Shown: positions 52,859 through 63,580 of the stretch, in pieces
Layout: every line of letters begins with the position of its first letter
How positions within the stretch are numbered: position 1 is the first letter of the stretch
NCBI GenBank assembly: GCA_028023455.1
Contig: JAQFVV010000001.1
Coordinates: 23,985,401-24,049,400 of the forward strand
DNA: 64,000 nt
Reading direction: 5' to 3'
Origin: Epiperipatus broadwayi
Taxonomy: Eukaryota; Onychophora; Udeonychophora; Euonychophora; Peripatidae
Made by a program: the position numbers and the translations under genes
Notes under the pieces: model-generated
Seen by the model: the letters and a program-made list of their open reading frames with translations, nothing else
Told to the model about the DNA's origin: nothing
The model's database searches: none

Positions 52859-52987
52859 AGAAGAGAGAAGAAGGAAGAGAAAAGAAAAAAAAGACAAGAA
52901 AGAACAAAGAATGAAAATAGGAAGGAGGATAAGGAAAGGAAGAAAGAGAAAAAGAGGAAAGAACAAAGAGAATAGAAAACAGATAGA
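52859..52987 (+). repeat. 130-bp purine tract
   Basis: Almost only A and G on the plus strand, with scattered C and T. It produces a lysine/arginine/glutamate-rich 72-codon ORF (52800-53018) and a hydrophobic reverse ORF (52850-53194), neither credible as a gene. Such tracts can form triplex DNA. Confidence 0.8.
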
Positions 52988-53459
52988 GCCAAATGACAAA
53001 TGCAAAACGGCTACTTGAATGGACTTGGTGCAACTAAAGACCAAGATATAATATAAAACTGCAGAAGATAAATGAGATATGTACATTCTAGCTAAATTGT
53101 AACCAATGTGAATAAAGACTAAAACAAATGTAAATGAATAAACCAGTAATCTAATGTATTCTGTATAATCTGCATAAAAAAAAAACTTCTGCATTAATTA
53201 ATCTATATTTGACCTACCACAATTGATATTTACATCTACTAATTGAAGATTAATTTAATATTTAGAGGTTGTTAAGTATAAGGCTCAGCCTTACCCTCTG
53301 ATATGATATAACAATTTCAGGATAACTTATAGTTGTCCAGAAACTAGGTTAAAATATTTAAGTCATTGTCTTCATGCTAATACATCAATAAATTGAATAA
53401 AAATAAGACATGTGGTTTTATTGCTCAGGAGTTTATAAAAAGTTTGAACACTAAATCTA

Positions 53460-53528
53460 CAAGAGCCAGAATTGAAACTGGGATGTCTTGATCCCAAGTT
53501 GGACACACTACCAACTACACCAACCTCG
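53460..53528 (-). repeat. tRNA-like sequence, probable SINE head or tRNA pseudogene
   Basis: Read on the minus strand: GAGGTTGGTGTAGTTGG has an A-box (TGGTGTAGTTGG), and 30 bp further CAGTTTCAATTCTGG resembles a B-box inside a 4-bp T-stem (CCAG/CTGG). Length and spacing fit a tRNA, but the acceptor and anticodon stems pair poorly. No intact tRNA can be called. Confidence 0.45.
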
Positions 53529-55139
53529 AAGGGTAATATATTGAATGCTTGTGTATGATCCAAGCTAAACTACAATTGGCCCATTCTGATCTTTTTATTT
53601 ATTGACAGTTATTTATTACTCGCTGGGATGTTCAGTAGCGTCCACATTAATAATTAACTATTGTGAACTGATGATTATTTAAAGGACATTAGATAGTCAT
53701 ATCCAAGTTCTCTCCTTAGACTAGTTCCTAGTTACTAGATTTTGTCACACAAATATTTTTTTACTTAGAATTAAAAACTAGAAACTAAAGATTAGTCTTT
53801 AAGCATTTGGGTCTTTATATTTTATATTGTAAACAGGAATCAGTCACAATTAAACTGTTTTTTTTTTTTAACCTCGTTATAAAAATTAAAGCACTAAAGG
53901 CCAAGTTATTGTTATTGTATCAGCCAGTTAAGTTCCAGAAAACTTGAAGATGACACAATTATTGACAGTTTACTCCTTAAGAATGCATTAGCAATAAATG
54001 ATGCACCAACGGATCAATTGCTACCGTTTTTCCAAGTGTTCCATTTATTTACACAAATTCATTAGTATTGAGTAAATTTGATAAATTGTTCTATCTTCAT
54101 TTTTTTCTGGACAACTGATTGGATGCTATAATAAAACGTCTTTCTTTTTTTAGCCAGCATCTCTCAAAAGTATCTTCAAAGCGATTGTATTTCAGAGACG
54201 ATGCTATTAAAAGATTAACAGCAATTTGCTCATCCAAAAAATTATACTTACTTTTATAGCTTATATACTAAATTGGCACAGTTATTTAATGCTTGTAAGA
54301 ATTTTTTACCATATTTTTTAGTAAGAGAATGACACTTTTTAAACTTTTATCTCGTTAATCATTATTATTCTTCCATCATGTTCTCTTTGTATTTGTATAT
54401 TCTAAATACTTGGTAAAACTCATTATAGCATTCTTCACTTTAGCAGAAATTCAGAATGTTCTCAGCATCACATGACTCCGGAAGATTGTATGAATAACCT
54501 TACTATTCATGATTTTCAATTTAGTATATATGAAGAAATAAATAGCTTGTTAATGCTTCCTTCTCAACTAGTTGCTGAATGACTCCACGCAATTATCGTA
54601 ATAATCTTATATTATTGCTATACAATGTACGTATTATTTGCTTCTTTCTCAATCAACTGTTGAACGGCTCCAAGCATATGAAGTAAATAATCTTATATCA
54701 CAGCTAACCAATATAGATATTATTAACGAAATTATCAAGAAACATAAATAAAATAATAAAAAAAGAACAGATCAAAATACAAAAAGGAAAATAAGTGGAA
54801 AATATATATATCATTCTTATAAAGTTCACTCGAGATCAAAAATATGAGTAGTGGAGAGTAGCAATCTATTTAATACGTTTTATGCGTAAATTTAAGTAAA
54901 GCCACATATGCTAATGAAATTACTGAGTGCGATAACGCTAAAAATAAATCTACTTTATAAATTCATTGTAAAATATTATTTAATGATTTAATATTGTATG
55001 TCTTCTTTAACAATCTTCATATATACATGTGGAATTTAAAAATAAAAGCTCTTTCTTCCTATAATAATTTTTATGTACATATGCGTTATATATATATATG
55101 AGATAGTCTGATTCTTTTATAAAACAAGTATACACACTG
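53529..55139. other. AT-rich non-coding DNA
   Basis: Nothing recognised. Confidence 0.5.
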
Positions 55140-55960
55140 GGACATTTATAATATACTATACCCAATATCCATCAGTTCTTGGGATAGACAACAGGCAACT
55201 CCTGCAACAATTCAGAAAGTGGTCACTATAACCAATATTATTTGATTTTCTATTTAAATTTAATCCAAATGCTCTACCAACAACACATTTCCTTAGATTT
55301 TGTAGATTCTATACAAATATAGACCCCCTTTGGGATTATATCATAGAGAAGAAGAGACACAAGATCATTTTCTTCATTCCTGCACTGCTGGAAACAATAC
55401 ATCACACAATGTTTATCACATACAGAAAGGCTAACATTTCAATTGATGAAATAATAAATACATTTAAAAAAAGGCAACATCCCTGCTATTCTGCAGTAAC
55501 TTACAGCCTTTATGCCTACTGGTGTATCAGGTGCACTTTTGCTCTTGCTAATAACCCTCAACATCATCTAGCAACATACTCAATAAAACTAGAACTGTTC
55601 AGAAAAAGAGACACCATCCTAGCTCAACCAGATGTGTTTTCACATGTGGTCCCACTTGAAACCAAGATCCAGTCTATGAAATATAAGTCCAATATGATAG
55701 ATGGTAACACTTTCAATATCAGCAATTTTCAACTTTAAAGAGATGCAAGTATAAACTGAACTAAATAGAAAACCAGATTCTAAAACAAACAAAAAAGTAT
55801 GCAGAAATGATAAAGACTTATGTACTGAAAAGATGTCTTAATCGATCTCAGTGCATATGTGTAATTTGTTTTGCAATTGTAACAAATTAATATATTACTA
55901 GATGTGACTCTGTAACTTTTTAGACTCAATAAAGTTTTGCTTTGAAACATAATAAAAAAA
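55140..55960 (+). mobile_element. 5'-truncated LINE 3' end with poly(A) signal
   Basis: A LINE C-terminal region: NIDPL, then after a frameshift REEETQDHFLHSCTAG, a zinc-knuckle-like segment common at LINE polyprotein ends. The ORF at 55409-55738 follows (109 codons; YWCIRCTFALANN, LFRKRD). The 3' untranslated part has AATAAA (about 55929) and ends in an A-run (55951-55960). A shorter relative is at 58309-58620 on the other strand. The clade is not certain. Confidence 0.6.
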
Positions 55961-57284
55961 AAGTTTTATAAACATGAAGGACAAATAACCATGTATTTAC
56001 TATAATGATTCATACTTTACAATAAAAACAATAATTTTAAAATCTTATTAATTCTATTTCAATATTTGTGCCATTATTCAAAAGGTGATCTATATTTACA
56101 TCTATCGTCTATCAGACGGAAGAAATATCATTTTATAAAAGAGTAACATTGATTGATTTAAATGTTGTAATAAGGTTTTTAAGGTTTCCATATTCCTAAA
56201 AAAAAAAAAAAAAAAAAAGACTCTAAAGGGATCACAATAAGGAATATTTATATCTATTTTGAAGATAATTGCCAGGCAACCAATCATGATTCTTCTTTTT
56301 ATTGAAACTAAAAGTACTTATTTACACACAAAATATATTTAAGAGAATTCCATGCACCAGTAATATGACAAGTCAGAAAGATTTTAATGTTGAATAATTG
56401 TAATATGGGACTAAATGCTTTCAAAGAGCACCATTAAGTTTATCGTAAATCTGATTGGAATAATACCCATTTCTTTATGCAAATAACATTTTAATTCTGA
56501 AATGCACTAAACTTTGATCTGTCTAAAAATCTGTATTTGTGTTATATTATATATATGAATTGCTCTTGTATTTTGACTTTTAACTATAATGCAATCTAAT
56601 AAATACCATTGTTTAAAATAAAACATCGTTGCATTCATATTTCTTATAACAATTTTCTGTTTAGCAATGGATAGTCAATCATGGTGTTGTGCAAAAACTC
56701 AATAACTATTATTTTTTTCAACAGCTTTTGATTAAAGTTTCTATTTATACTCAAGCATGCATCAAAGCTTCAAGAAAAAATAATACAATTTTTTTTTAAA
56801 TATTCATATTGTAATAATGCTAACCGACATGGAATAAAAGTTTTCACAAAAAATATTATATTAGAAACAAAGTCTACTTTTTGATAAAATTAAATTTGTC
56901 CTAAAAAATAGTAAAATGTATTCTTGATTAAGCACTGTTTTTTTTTTTTTTCGGTTTCCCAATTAACTCTCACATCTAAAGATTATTCCACTATCTATGT
57001 CATTTGGATCACATTGATATCCTGAGTAGAGAAAACTGACAGATATAAATACTCTCTGTTAATGTTTGCAGATGACTCTAAAATAAAGGCATCACCATTA
57101 TTTTCAGCCATTATTAACTCCTTGTAAAATGGATTCTCCAAGTTTAATACTATTTTTCCAATCTATACTTTTCTTCTCAATAACACTTCAGCAAACATTC
57201 ATATTCATTAACTGATATATGGGTTCAATTTGGGGAGGGGGGTTACATTAAAACTTTAGTAGTTTATCAATTGTTAAATTATTT
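55961..57284. other. AT-rich non-coding DNA
   Basis: Holds an A-run at 56200-56218. No gene recognised. Confidence 0.5.
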
Positions 57285-57680
57285 TAACGACATGTATAGC
57301 CCAACTACATTTTAGACGTTTCTGTTTTTCAGTGTTGTCACTTATAGGTATCTGCTTTCTTACCCAAATATGTTTTTTTTCAACTCTTTCTTTTTACTTT
57401 AGTGAATATTTCATTCTTGTTTTTTCCAGTATGGTTTGAAAGCTTTAAACTGCTGTTCTATGAAATATCTTAATCTCAGATATTATTAAAACCCTTTCTT
57501 TTGAACACATTTATTATATATCATTTTTTCCCCTTCAAGCACATTTCCATTTTCCTTTTAATTCCAAGTTATTTGACCAAAAGCATTCTATTCAAGTAAA
57601 ATTCTATGATGAATTTTACCCATTGTTTCCATTTGCATCAATAATCTGATCAATGTAATTGTGGTTGCAGGCAAAGTAAC
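57285..57680 (-). mobile_element. Decayed fragment of the second RTE-type LINE
   Basis: Matches the region 45370-45750 in the same orientation: AGCCCAACT.CA.TT, TTGAACACATTTATTA, CATTT.CCTTTTAAT.., AATTCTATGAT and AATAATCTGA.CAA. Those correspond to the C-terminal RT region on the minus strand. No ORF remains. Confidence 0.6.
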
Positions 57681-58308
57681 ATCAATTATGGCTTCTAATG
57701 CAGATGTTGAAAGTAAACAGATAAAAATCATGTGTTGCTTAATTTTTTTTGATAGACTTATATAATCATCATTGTCATTAAATATTTATAAAAAGATTTT
57801 ACTAGTTTGACATTAAGCTTGCCAAAAAGTACATCTACAAAATAAATTTCAGACTGTAAATCTACAAAATAAATTTCAGACTGTAACTGTTGAAATGAAT
57901 TTTGATTAAATACTCAAAATTCAAGGAATGTTGAGCATTCTATCATTAAGCATTTAACAATTTTGTGCAGTTAGTTTGAGACATTTTTAAAAAAAAATAT
58001 TTGGAACGGTTAGTTTGGAATCAGCTATTCTTGCGCTCATTGAAATTTTAACAGTTAATCGATACTAAATATCATTCATTTACATTATTGTTTCTTTTTT
58101 TCTAAAGAAATTTTATTTATTACTTTATACAATGCTTTTTTGCAATTCACTAGACAGTTTCGATTGCCCCAGCAATCTTTTTTTTTTGAAAAAGAGAAAT
58201 ATGTTTATTTCTGTTATTATAATTCAATGAAACTGAAATATCATTTGTACACTTGTTCCCAGAAAAAGTTGTTGACTCTTTAATTATTAGTAAGAACCCT
58301 GTACTTAT
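57681..58308. other. AT-rich non-coding DNA
   Basis: Contains a 27-bp tandem duplication near 57833-57884 (AATCTACAAAATAAATTTCA repeated). Confidence 0.5.
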
Positions 58309-58620
58309 TTTTTTTTTTTGTATACAAATATTTTATTTGATGATTATATTCACTTATAAATTTATAAAATTCCACGTTGCATTGTAAGTTATATGAGGTA
58401 CTAAACTCAGGTCTCTTTTTTTAATTAATTTTAGTTTTTCAATAAAAATTTGTTGAGGATCAGATACACTCATGTCAAATAGGAGTGTACATCTAACCAG
58501 CCATAAACTGCATGCAATAAAAACAGCACTTGTAATAATCGCAAATTCACCTGTTGAGATGCCATTCATAAGAGTGATGAACAATGGATGTTTTATTTGA
58601 TATAATGATTATTTGATTTA
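58309..58620 (-). mobile_element. Short LINE 3' end with poly(A) tail
   Basis: The 76-codon ORF (58354-58584, minus) reads SAVFIACSLWLVRCTLLFDM and LKLIKKRDLSLVPH, parallel to SAVTYSLYAYWCIRCTFALA and LELFRKRDTI in the fragment at 55140. Downstream on the minus strand are AATAAA and an A-run (58309-58319), so this is a retrotransposed 3' end. Confidence 0.6.
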
Positions 58621-58784
58621 ATGTTACTAAATCTGTTTAACAAAATAAGAACGCGATTTGCATTATTGTATTTATATTTCAATTATAACTGATATCATTA
58701 TCACGAGATGTAACGAAAGCATCTTTCTACAATTCAAAAATTTTCAATTGTTTTTTTTAACGGCGATAAGAAAACGAAAATTCC

Positions 58785-58791
58785 TATAAAA
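58785..58791 (+). promoter_or_regulatory. TATA-like box upstream of the LRR gene
   Basis: TATAAAA about 47 bp before the ATG. If used, the 5' untranslated leader would be very short. In an AT-rich genome this may be chance. Confidence 0.25.
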
Positions 58792-58837
58792 TTTACAAAA
58801 TTTTAACGTAACAAATCTTATAAACCATTAGCAACTG

Positions 58838-60259
58838 ATGCCTAAGAAAAAGAAGGTATGCCATCTGGAAACTCTATGTATAAGTAAGTTATCTACTGTA
58901 ATTTCTTATATAAATAGAACATCATGCCATATTTATGAAAATAAACTTTTAAAATTATATAAAACCACAAATCTGCAAAAAATTTTACCACCGTTAGTAT
59001 TTGAAAAACTGTTTCAAATATTAACCAGATTTAAAGGTTTGAATAATTGGAATAATTATTGGTTTTTTGCTCATAATTTTGCAGAAATAAATTACATTAA
59101 CTTACCTGCAACTTTAATTCAGTACATTATGGATTACAGAATCAACGTGCAAATTCTCAATTTAGAAAAGTGTCATTTTCTTTCACCAAGAGACTTAAAA
59201 GCCATAATTATATGTCTGCCTTCCATCGTCTCCTTAAATATCTGTAATACCAAATGTAATGATGATGTACTTACTGCGGTATTTGAAACATGTGATAGAT
59301 TAACACATTTAGATGTTTCTTATACATCAATTACTGAAGCTTCATTCTATTGTCTATGTAATAGAAACTGTTTGCCGATTTCTAATAAGCTTCTGACCTT
59401 TAATTTGTTCAATACTAAAATAAAGATGAATGGTCTAGTTCCACTAGGAAATTATTTTAATAATTTACATTTTATTAAGTACAGTATAATTTACGATAAG
59501 GATTGCTTTATATATCCATACAATTCTAAAAGTGATTACTTTAATGATGCAATTTTTGGAGACCTCACATACTCCCAAATATCTGCAATATGTGGATTAG
59601 AGCCATTTGTGAGCAAAAGTATATTAACAATAAGCTGTCTAAGAGACTTACCAGAAGATAGATTTAAATGCTTGTTAGAACTCTCTCTTAAAATTTCAAC
59701 ATTTTTCTCAGAAGAAGAGGCAATTAAAATTTTAAGATTGTGTAATACCAAAATAAAATCATTAACATTATCAGGAAATAAAATAAATATTTACCAAATT
59801 GCAAGATATTGCACTGAATTACGGGAAATTAGAATTGAAGTAAGAAGGCTTATTTTAATTGAATGTACATCATTTTTCCACCAACCCTTTAAAAATGTGG
59901 TTTCTTTGATTCTGTCTTCAATGGAAGATAATTATTCTGAAAACTTGCCTGCTTTAAAATATATTTTGAGTTCCTGCATAAACATTAAATATTTACATTT
60001 AGCATCTGTTGGACGAATCTCTAATGAAGTGCTTTTTGATATTACAAGAAGTAACGGATGGTCGCAGTTAGAAATTTTAAAATTATATAAAATGAAACAT
60101 ATAAATTGGAAGTTTGTAAAGTATTTACTTTCTCATAACAGTATTCCTTTGAAATATATACAAATACGAGAATGTATTAATATACCAAAAACATATTGTG
60201 ATCTTTTTTATCGATACGCGAAAAAAAATAATTTATGTGTAAAAATTAAATTTCAATAA
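58838..60259 (+). CDS. LRR protein with BC-box and Cul2-box-like N-terminus
   Basis: 473 codons, one exon, no stops: the longest intact ORF in the window and the only credible cellular gene. After a basic MPKKKK start, residues 10-18 (LETLCISKL) fit the BC-box LxxxCxxxL that binds elongin C. Residues 50-58 (LPPLVFEKL) fit the Cul2-box. The rest is a leucine-rich-repeat array of the ribonuclease-inhibitor-like kind (VQILNLEKCHF, LTHLDVSYTSI, IKSLTLSGNKI, IKYLHLASVGRI, LEILKLYKMKHI). ZYG11, ZER1 and LRR1 proteins have this design and select substrates for Cullin-2 ubiquitin ligases in the nucleus or cytoplasm. The LRR call is direct; the ligase role is inferred. Lack of introns suggests a retrogene or an intronless family. 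AATAAA overlaps the stop codon (60255-60260). Confidence 0.8.
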   Translation: MPKKKKVCHLETLCISKLSTVISYINRTSCHIYENKLLKLYKTTNLQKILPPLVFEKLFQILTRFKGLNNWNNYWFFAHNFAEINYINLPATLIQYIMDYRINVQILNLEKCHFLSPRDLKAIIICLPSIVSLNICNTKCNDDVLTAVFETCDRLTHLDVSYTSITEASFYCLCNRNCLPISNKLLTFNLFNTKIKMNGLVPLGNYFNNLHFIKYSIIYDKDCFIYPYNSKSDYFNDAIFGDLTYSQISAICGLEPFVSKSILTISCLRDLPEDRFKCLLELSLKISTFFSEEEAIKILRLCNTKIKSLTLSGNKINIYQIARYCTELREIRIEVRRLILIECTSFFHQPFKNVVSLILSSMEDNYSENLPALKYILSSCINIKYLHLASVGRISNEVLFDITRSNGWSQLEILKLYKMKHINWKFVKYLLSHNSIPLKYIQIRECINIPKTYCDLFYRYAKKNNLCVKIKFQ

Positions 60260-60260
60260 A
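60255..60260 (+). terminator. Possible poly(A) signal of the LRR gene
   Basis: AATAAA overlapping the TAA stop. It would give an extremely short 3' untranslated region. Other A-rich motifs lie downstream. Confidence 0.3.
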
Positions 60261-60411
60261 AATATAAGCAACTACTATTATATTTTAATGCACCTAATTG
60301 AAAAATGTGAAAATGATATTGGTGGCAAAATTTGATCACATTAAAAAAAATCTTAATATTTTAAAATTAATGTTTCTTTACCAAACATATTTTAAATTAG
60401 AACAAGTTGAA

Positions 60412-60801
60412 GACTGTATAATTTAATAAATTTGAATGATACTCTAATTTATTTTGTTTGTTATAATAGATATTGCAGATTAGTGATAAATAGAAGCAAA
60501 TGATTAGGAAGAAAAGACTCTTGATGATAACTGATAGCGTTGAAAGAGCTCTCAAATGTAAATAATAATTTAACAAAAAATTCAAGTATTTCACTAAAGT
60601 CCTTTATTCATAAGCAATTGTTCTCGTAGTTCATTAACCTGCTATGTCTATTTCATTCAGGCATCCAATGTAAATATTTTCTATTAAACACATTCAATAT
60701 TTGTCCTTTGAATCTTCATAAAGTGATGAACTAACTAAACACTAATGTAATGAAACTGATTTTAAAAAAAAATATAAAGAGTGAATTATAATAGTATAAG
60801 A
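60412..60801 (+). repeat. Interspersed repeat B, copy 2, interrupted by hAT
   Basis: Matches 48171-48580. Similarity runs to AATAGTATAAGA and stops exactly where the hAT end begins. Confidence 0.75.
60794..60801 (+). other. Probable 8-bp target site of the hAT element
   Basis: GTATAAGA immediately precedes the terminal CAGCGGTGGCG. hAT elements duplicate 8 bp. The uninterrupted copy of repeat B has the same GTATAAGA (48573-48580). The duplicate at the far end is outside the window. Confidence 0.6.
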
Positions 60802-62654
60802 CAGCGGTGGCGAACCTTTTTATATGCACGTGCCAAATATTACAATTATTTTTTTGTCCAACCTCTGGTGTGCCGGGAAATTTTTAGTAGGAAATAAACA
60901 GTAAAAATTTAATTGTTATAAAATTTTATTAAATTAAATTAAGGAGTTGACTTAAAAATTCACAAAATAACTGTATACAATACATTTTCCCGTATAAAAG
61001 TCAATACTAATTATAACTTTTATTAATGAGATTTTTGTTGTTGTACTTTGGATGCCAAATGTTGTATATCGAGTTCATAAGTCGTAACTTTAAGCAATGC
61101 ACATGCTGCGCTGGATTTATCAGTCACTTTATTTCTATAACTATCTTTTATAAAATATATTTAGGAAAATAGCAACTCGCAAGGATACGTTGAAAAGAAA
61201 ATAGACAGTACAGCAATTGCTAGTTTTTTAAAACAGTTATAGGTTTTGGGAATGGCATTCCAAGTTCTTCTCATTTCATATTCTGTGTTCTTTTTAATTT
61301 TGTCAAATAACGATCATTTTCAATTGTTTCCAAGTCCTTTCTTAAATCGACAAATTTTTGTCTTCATATGGAACTAGACTGAAAATCAATTAATTGCATT
61401 TCTAAATCTTCGAAGTTGAGCCACTCAAAAATCTCTATATTGAATTTATCTAATCCATGGTATCAGGATATAAAATAAATTTCGATGTTTTTGCAAATTG
61501 CCTGAAATCTTGAAAAAAATTCATTGCTTATCGCCTGAATTACTGCAGAAAATTCTTGTGTTATTTTAACTCGATCTGATTTTTCATGAGTTTTTAAATC
61601 TAAGAAGAATTTTTTTTTGTACTTGAGAAATACCTAAATGTGTTAGAAATAACATCACCGTTGAAAACTTGCAATTTAACTGCAAATGCTTCAATTAAAT
61701 CGAACATGACAATAACTGTCTTATTAATATCTTGCAACTTAACATTTAATTCACTCAAAGGTGAGCATAAGTCAGTGAAAAACATTAATTTTCAAAGCCC
61801 ATTCAACATCCAATAACCAGTAACCGACTATATTTTTCCATAATTTTTTCATTATGAAAAAAAAGTCTAATTTCATCTAAATAGTTCATGAATTTTTGGA
61901 TAACTTTTCCATGACTTAACAACATTGTTGTACAACAGTGTACCTAAGTAAACCATTATAGACCGAGTTTACCTCAAATTCCAAAAAATTTCTTTTATTT
62001 AACGAGTGCAGATATAAAATTTACCAATTTTGTTACAACACTCATAACGTCTTCCAAAGACCTGAAACTAGACTTGGCTCATAAAACCTGCTGGTGCATA
62101 ATACAGTGAAAACCAAGAACTGAATGACCAATTTGTTTGGTGAATAAATTGAGGAAACCATTTCCCTTTCCAATCATATTACAAGCACCATCATTAGTAA
62201 CTGACACAATTTTGTTTAAATCAATTTCTTTTTCTTATTCCCTAAGTGCATTTGCAAATGTGTTGCAAATATCCACTCCTTTTGTTGTTGTTGCTTACGA
62301 TGTTATATTAATCAATTCCTTTTTAATATGATTCCCAACACAATAACGAATGAAAATTGCTTAACGAGCTGATCCAGTTATAACAGTACTTTCATTAAGA
62401 TAGAGAGACACAAAGTCAGAAGAATTTATATTTGTTTTTGCTGATAAGTTATATTTTTAGCCATGACCAGAATTCTGTCATTTACCCTGTTCCTGGCAAA
62501 GGAAAATCCTTTATTCTCTGAATAATCTTTTCCTTATTTTCAAAGTCTTCAAAAAGAACAGGTACGCATTTCAACCATGTTTCCTTCCACATTCCCCATC
62601 ACTAAAAGATTTTCCACGTATAACCGTGGGGGCTGTAAGATGTTCATTAATTTT

Positions 62655-62935
62655 CCATAACAAAAAATATAATTGGATTAAAAAACTAGAAGATGATTGG
62701 GATAAATACTCAATGTATAAAATATTTGCCAAAAAAAACAAATTGAAGAATATGGGATGGATTTTTCCCTACAGTATGTAATATATGGAATAGTGTTTAT
62801 TATTTTAAAAATGTTTGTTATCTTGTAAGAAAGAAAAAAAGAAAAAAAAGGAAATGTTTTTTGTTAATATGTAAATACTTTTTTATTTTTATTTTTCTGT
62901 TAATAAAGTTATTTTACTTAAAAAACAAACAAACT
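62655..62935 (+). mobile_element. Probable retrotransposon 3' fragment inside the hAT
   Basis: Plus strand reads YNWIKKLEDDWDKYSMYKIF and NKLKNMGW, then a stop and an untranslated tail with AATAAAG (about 62903) and an A-rich end with AAAAAACAAACAAAC (62920-62934). This looks like a LINE 3' end with a poly(A) tail. The clade was not identified. Confidence 0.4.
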
Positions 62936-62977
62936 AGAAACGGTTATGTTTTCCTGAAGGTTTGTGATGATAGTGTT

Positions 62978-63320
62978 CTAGTTGTATTTTTATATTGGAC
63001 TATTTCCATAATCTAATATGTATTGAATGTCTTTAGAAAAAAATAACTTTATTTAATGTAATTCAGGGAAGTTTTTATTTATATGTAAATTGTTAATTTT
63101 AATAATAATATATATAAAAAAGGCAAAAACAATGATTTGTATTTGATGGCATTATTTTAGTAATTGCTAACAACTAGTAAGTAAACAGAACTAACTTGTT
63201 TGATGTGCTATTGCTAACAATTGAATGTATTTGGAATATTTAAATAAAGTTAAATTTTTCTAAAGACATTTAATACTTATATTAGATGATGGAAATAGCC
63301 CAATATAAAAATACAACTAG
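62978..63320. repeat. Foldback element with ~82-bp arms inside the hAT
   Basis: Arms 62978-63056 and 63240-63320 are inverted copies (CTAGTTGTATTTTTATATTG and TTTCTAAAGACATT.AAT). The sequence ACTAGAAACGGTTAT (62933) and ACTAGAAGCGGTTAT (63315) flank it in direct orientation. No coding capacity in the 183-bp middle. Confidence 0.7.
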
Positions 63321-63580
63321 AAGCGGTTATATTTGAAGAACGACTGATAAATTTTATTAGGGATGATAACTGCATATTCTTGTTTATAATTGCCTAAACA
63401 ATAAATTCCTTTTGTTTTTCCTTGCGTTTCTCAAAAATCAGTGTATGATTTGTCTCATAATGTTGTTTTACTGAGAATGTCCTGCATACAACAGTCCCGA
63501 AACATAAAACGCACACCACTTTTGAATTCTCTGCTGCTTATTTTTAATAATAGTTTTTGTTTTTTATTTTCACTAGCCAT

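Larger units (their letters stand above)
61023..63580 (-). pseudogene. hAT transposase (GTF2IRD2/ZBED-like), inactive
   Basis: Starts MASENKKQKLLL (63580) and, after a frameshift, has a BED-type zinc finger, CVLC...VKQHYETNH. After the insertion it resumes with GKSFSDGE and SLYLNESTVITGSAR (the first catalytic region). KIVSVTNDGACNMIGKGNGF and LGFHCIMHQQVL follow (about 62230-62070), which are the RNase-H-like core. At the C-terminus it has a YPCELLFS segment, like the FGSTYLCEQLFS dimerisation block, then RNKVTDKSSAACALLKVTTY and a TAA at 61023. Many stops and frameshifts remove function. In an active copy the protein would bind the element ends and cut and paste it. Confidence 0.8.

Noticed and set aside
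52800-53194. Basic plus-strand and hydrophobic minus-strand ORFs
   Set aside because: Both are readings of the purine tract. Hydrophobicity of the reverse frame comes from T/C-rich codons, not from a membrane protein gene.
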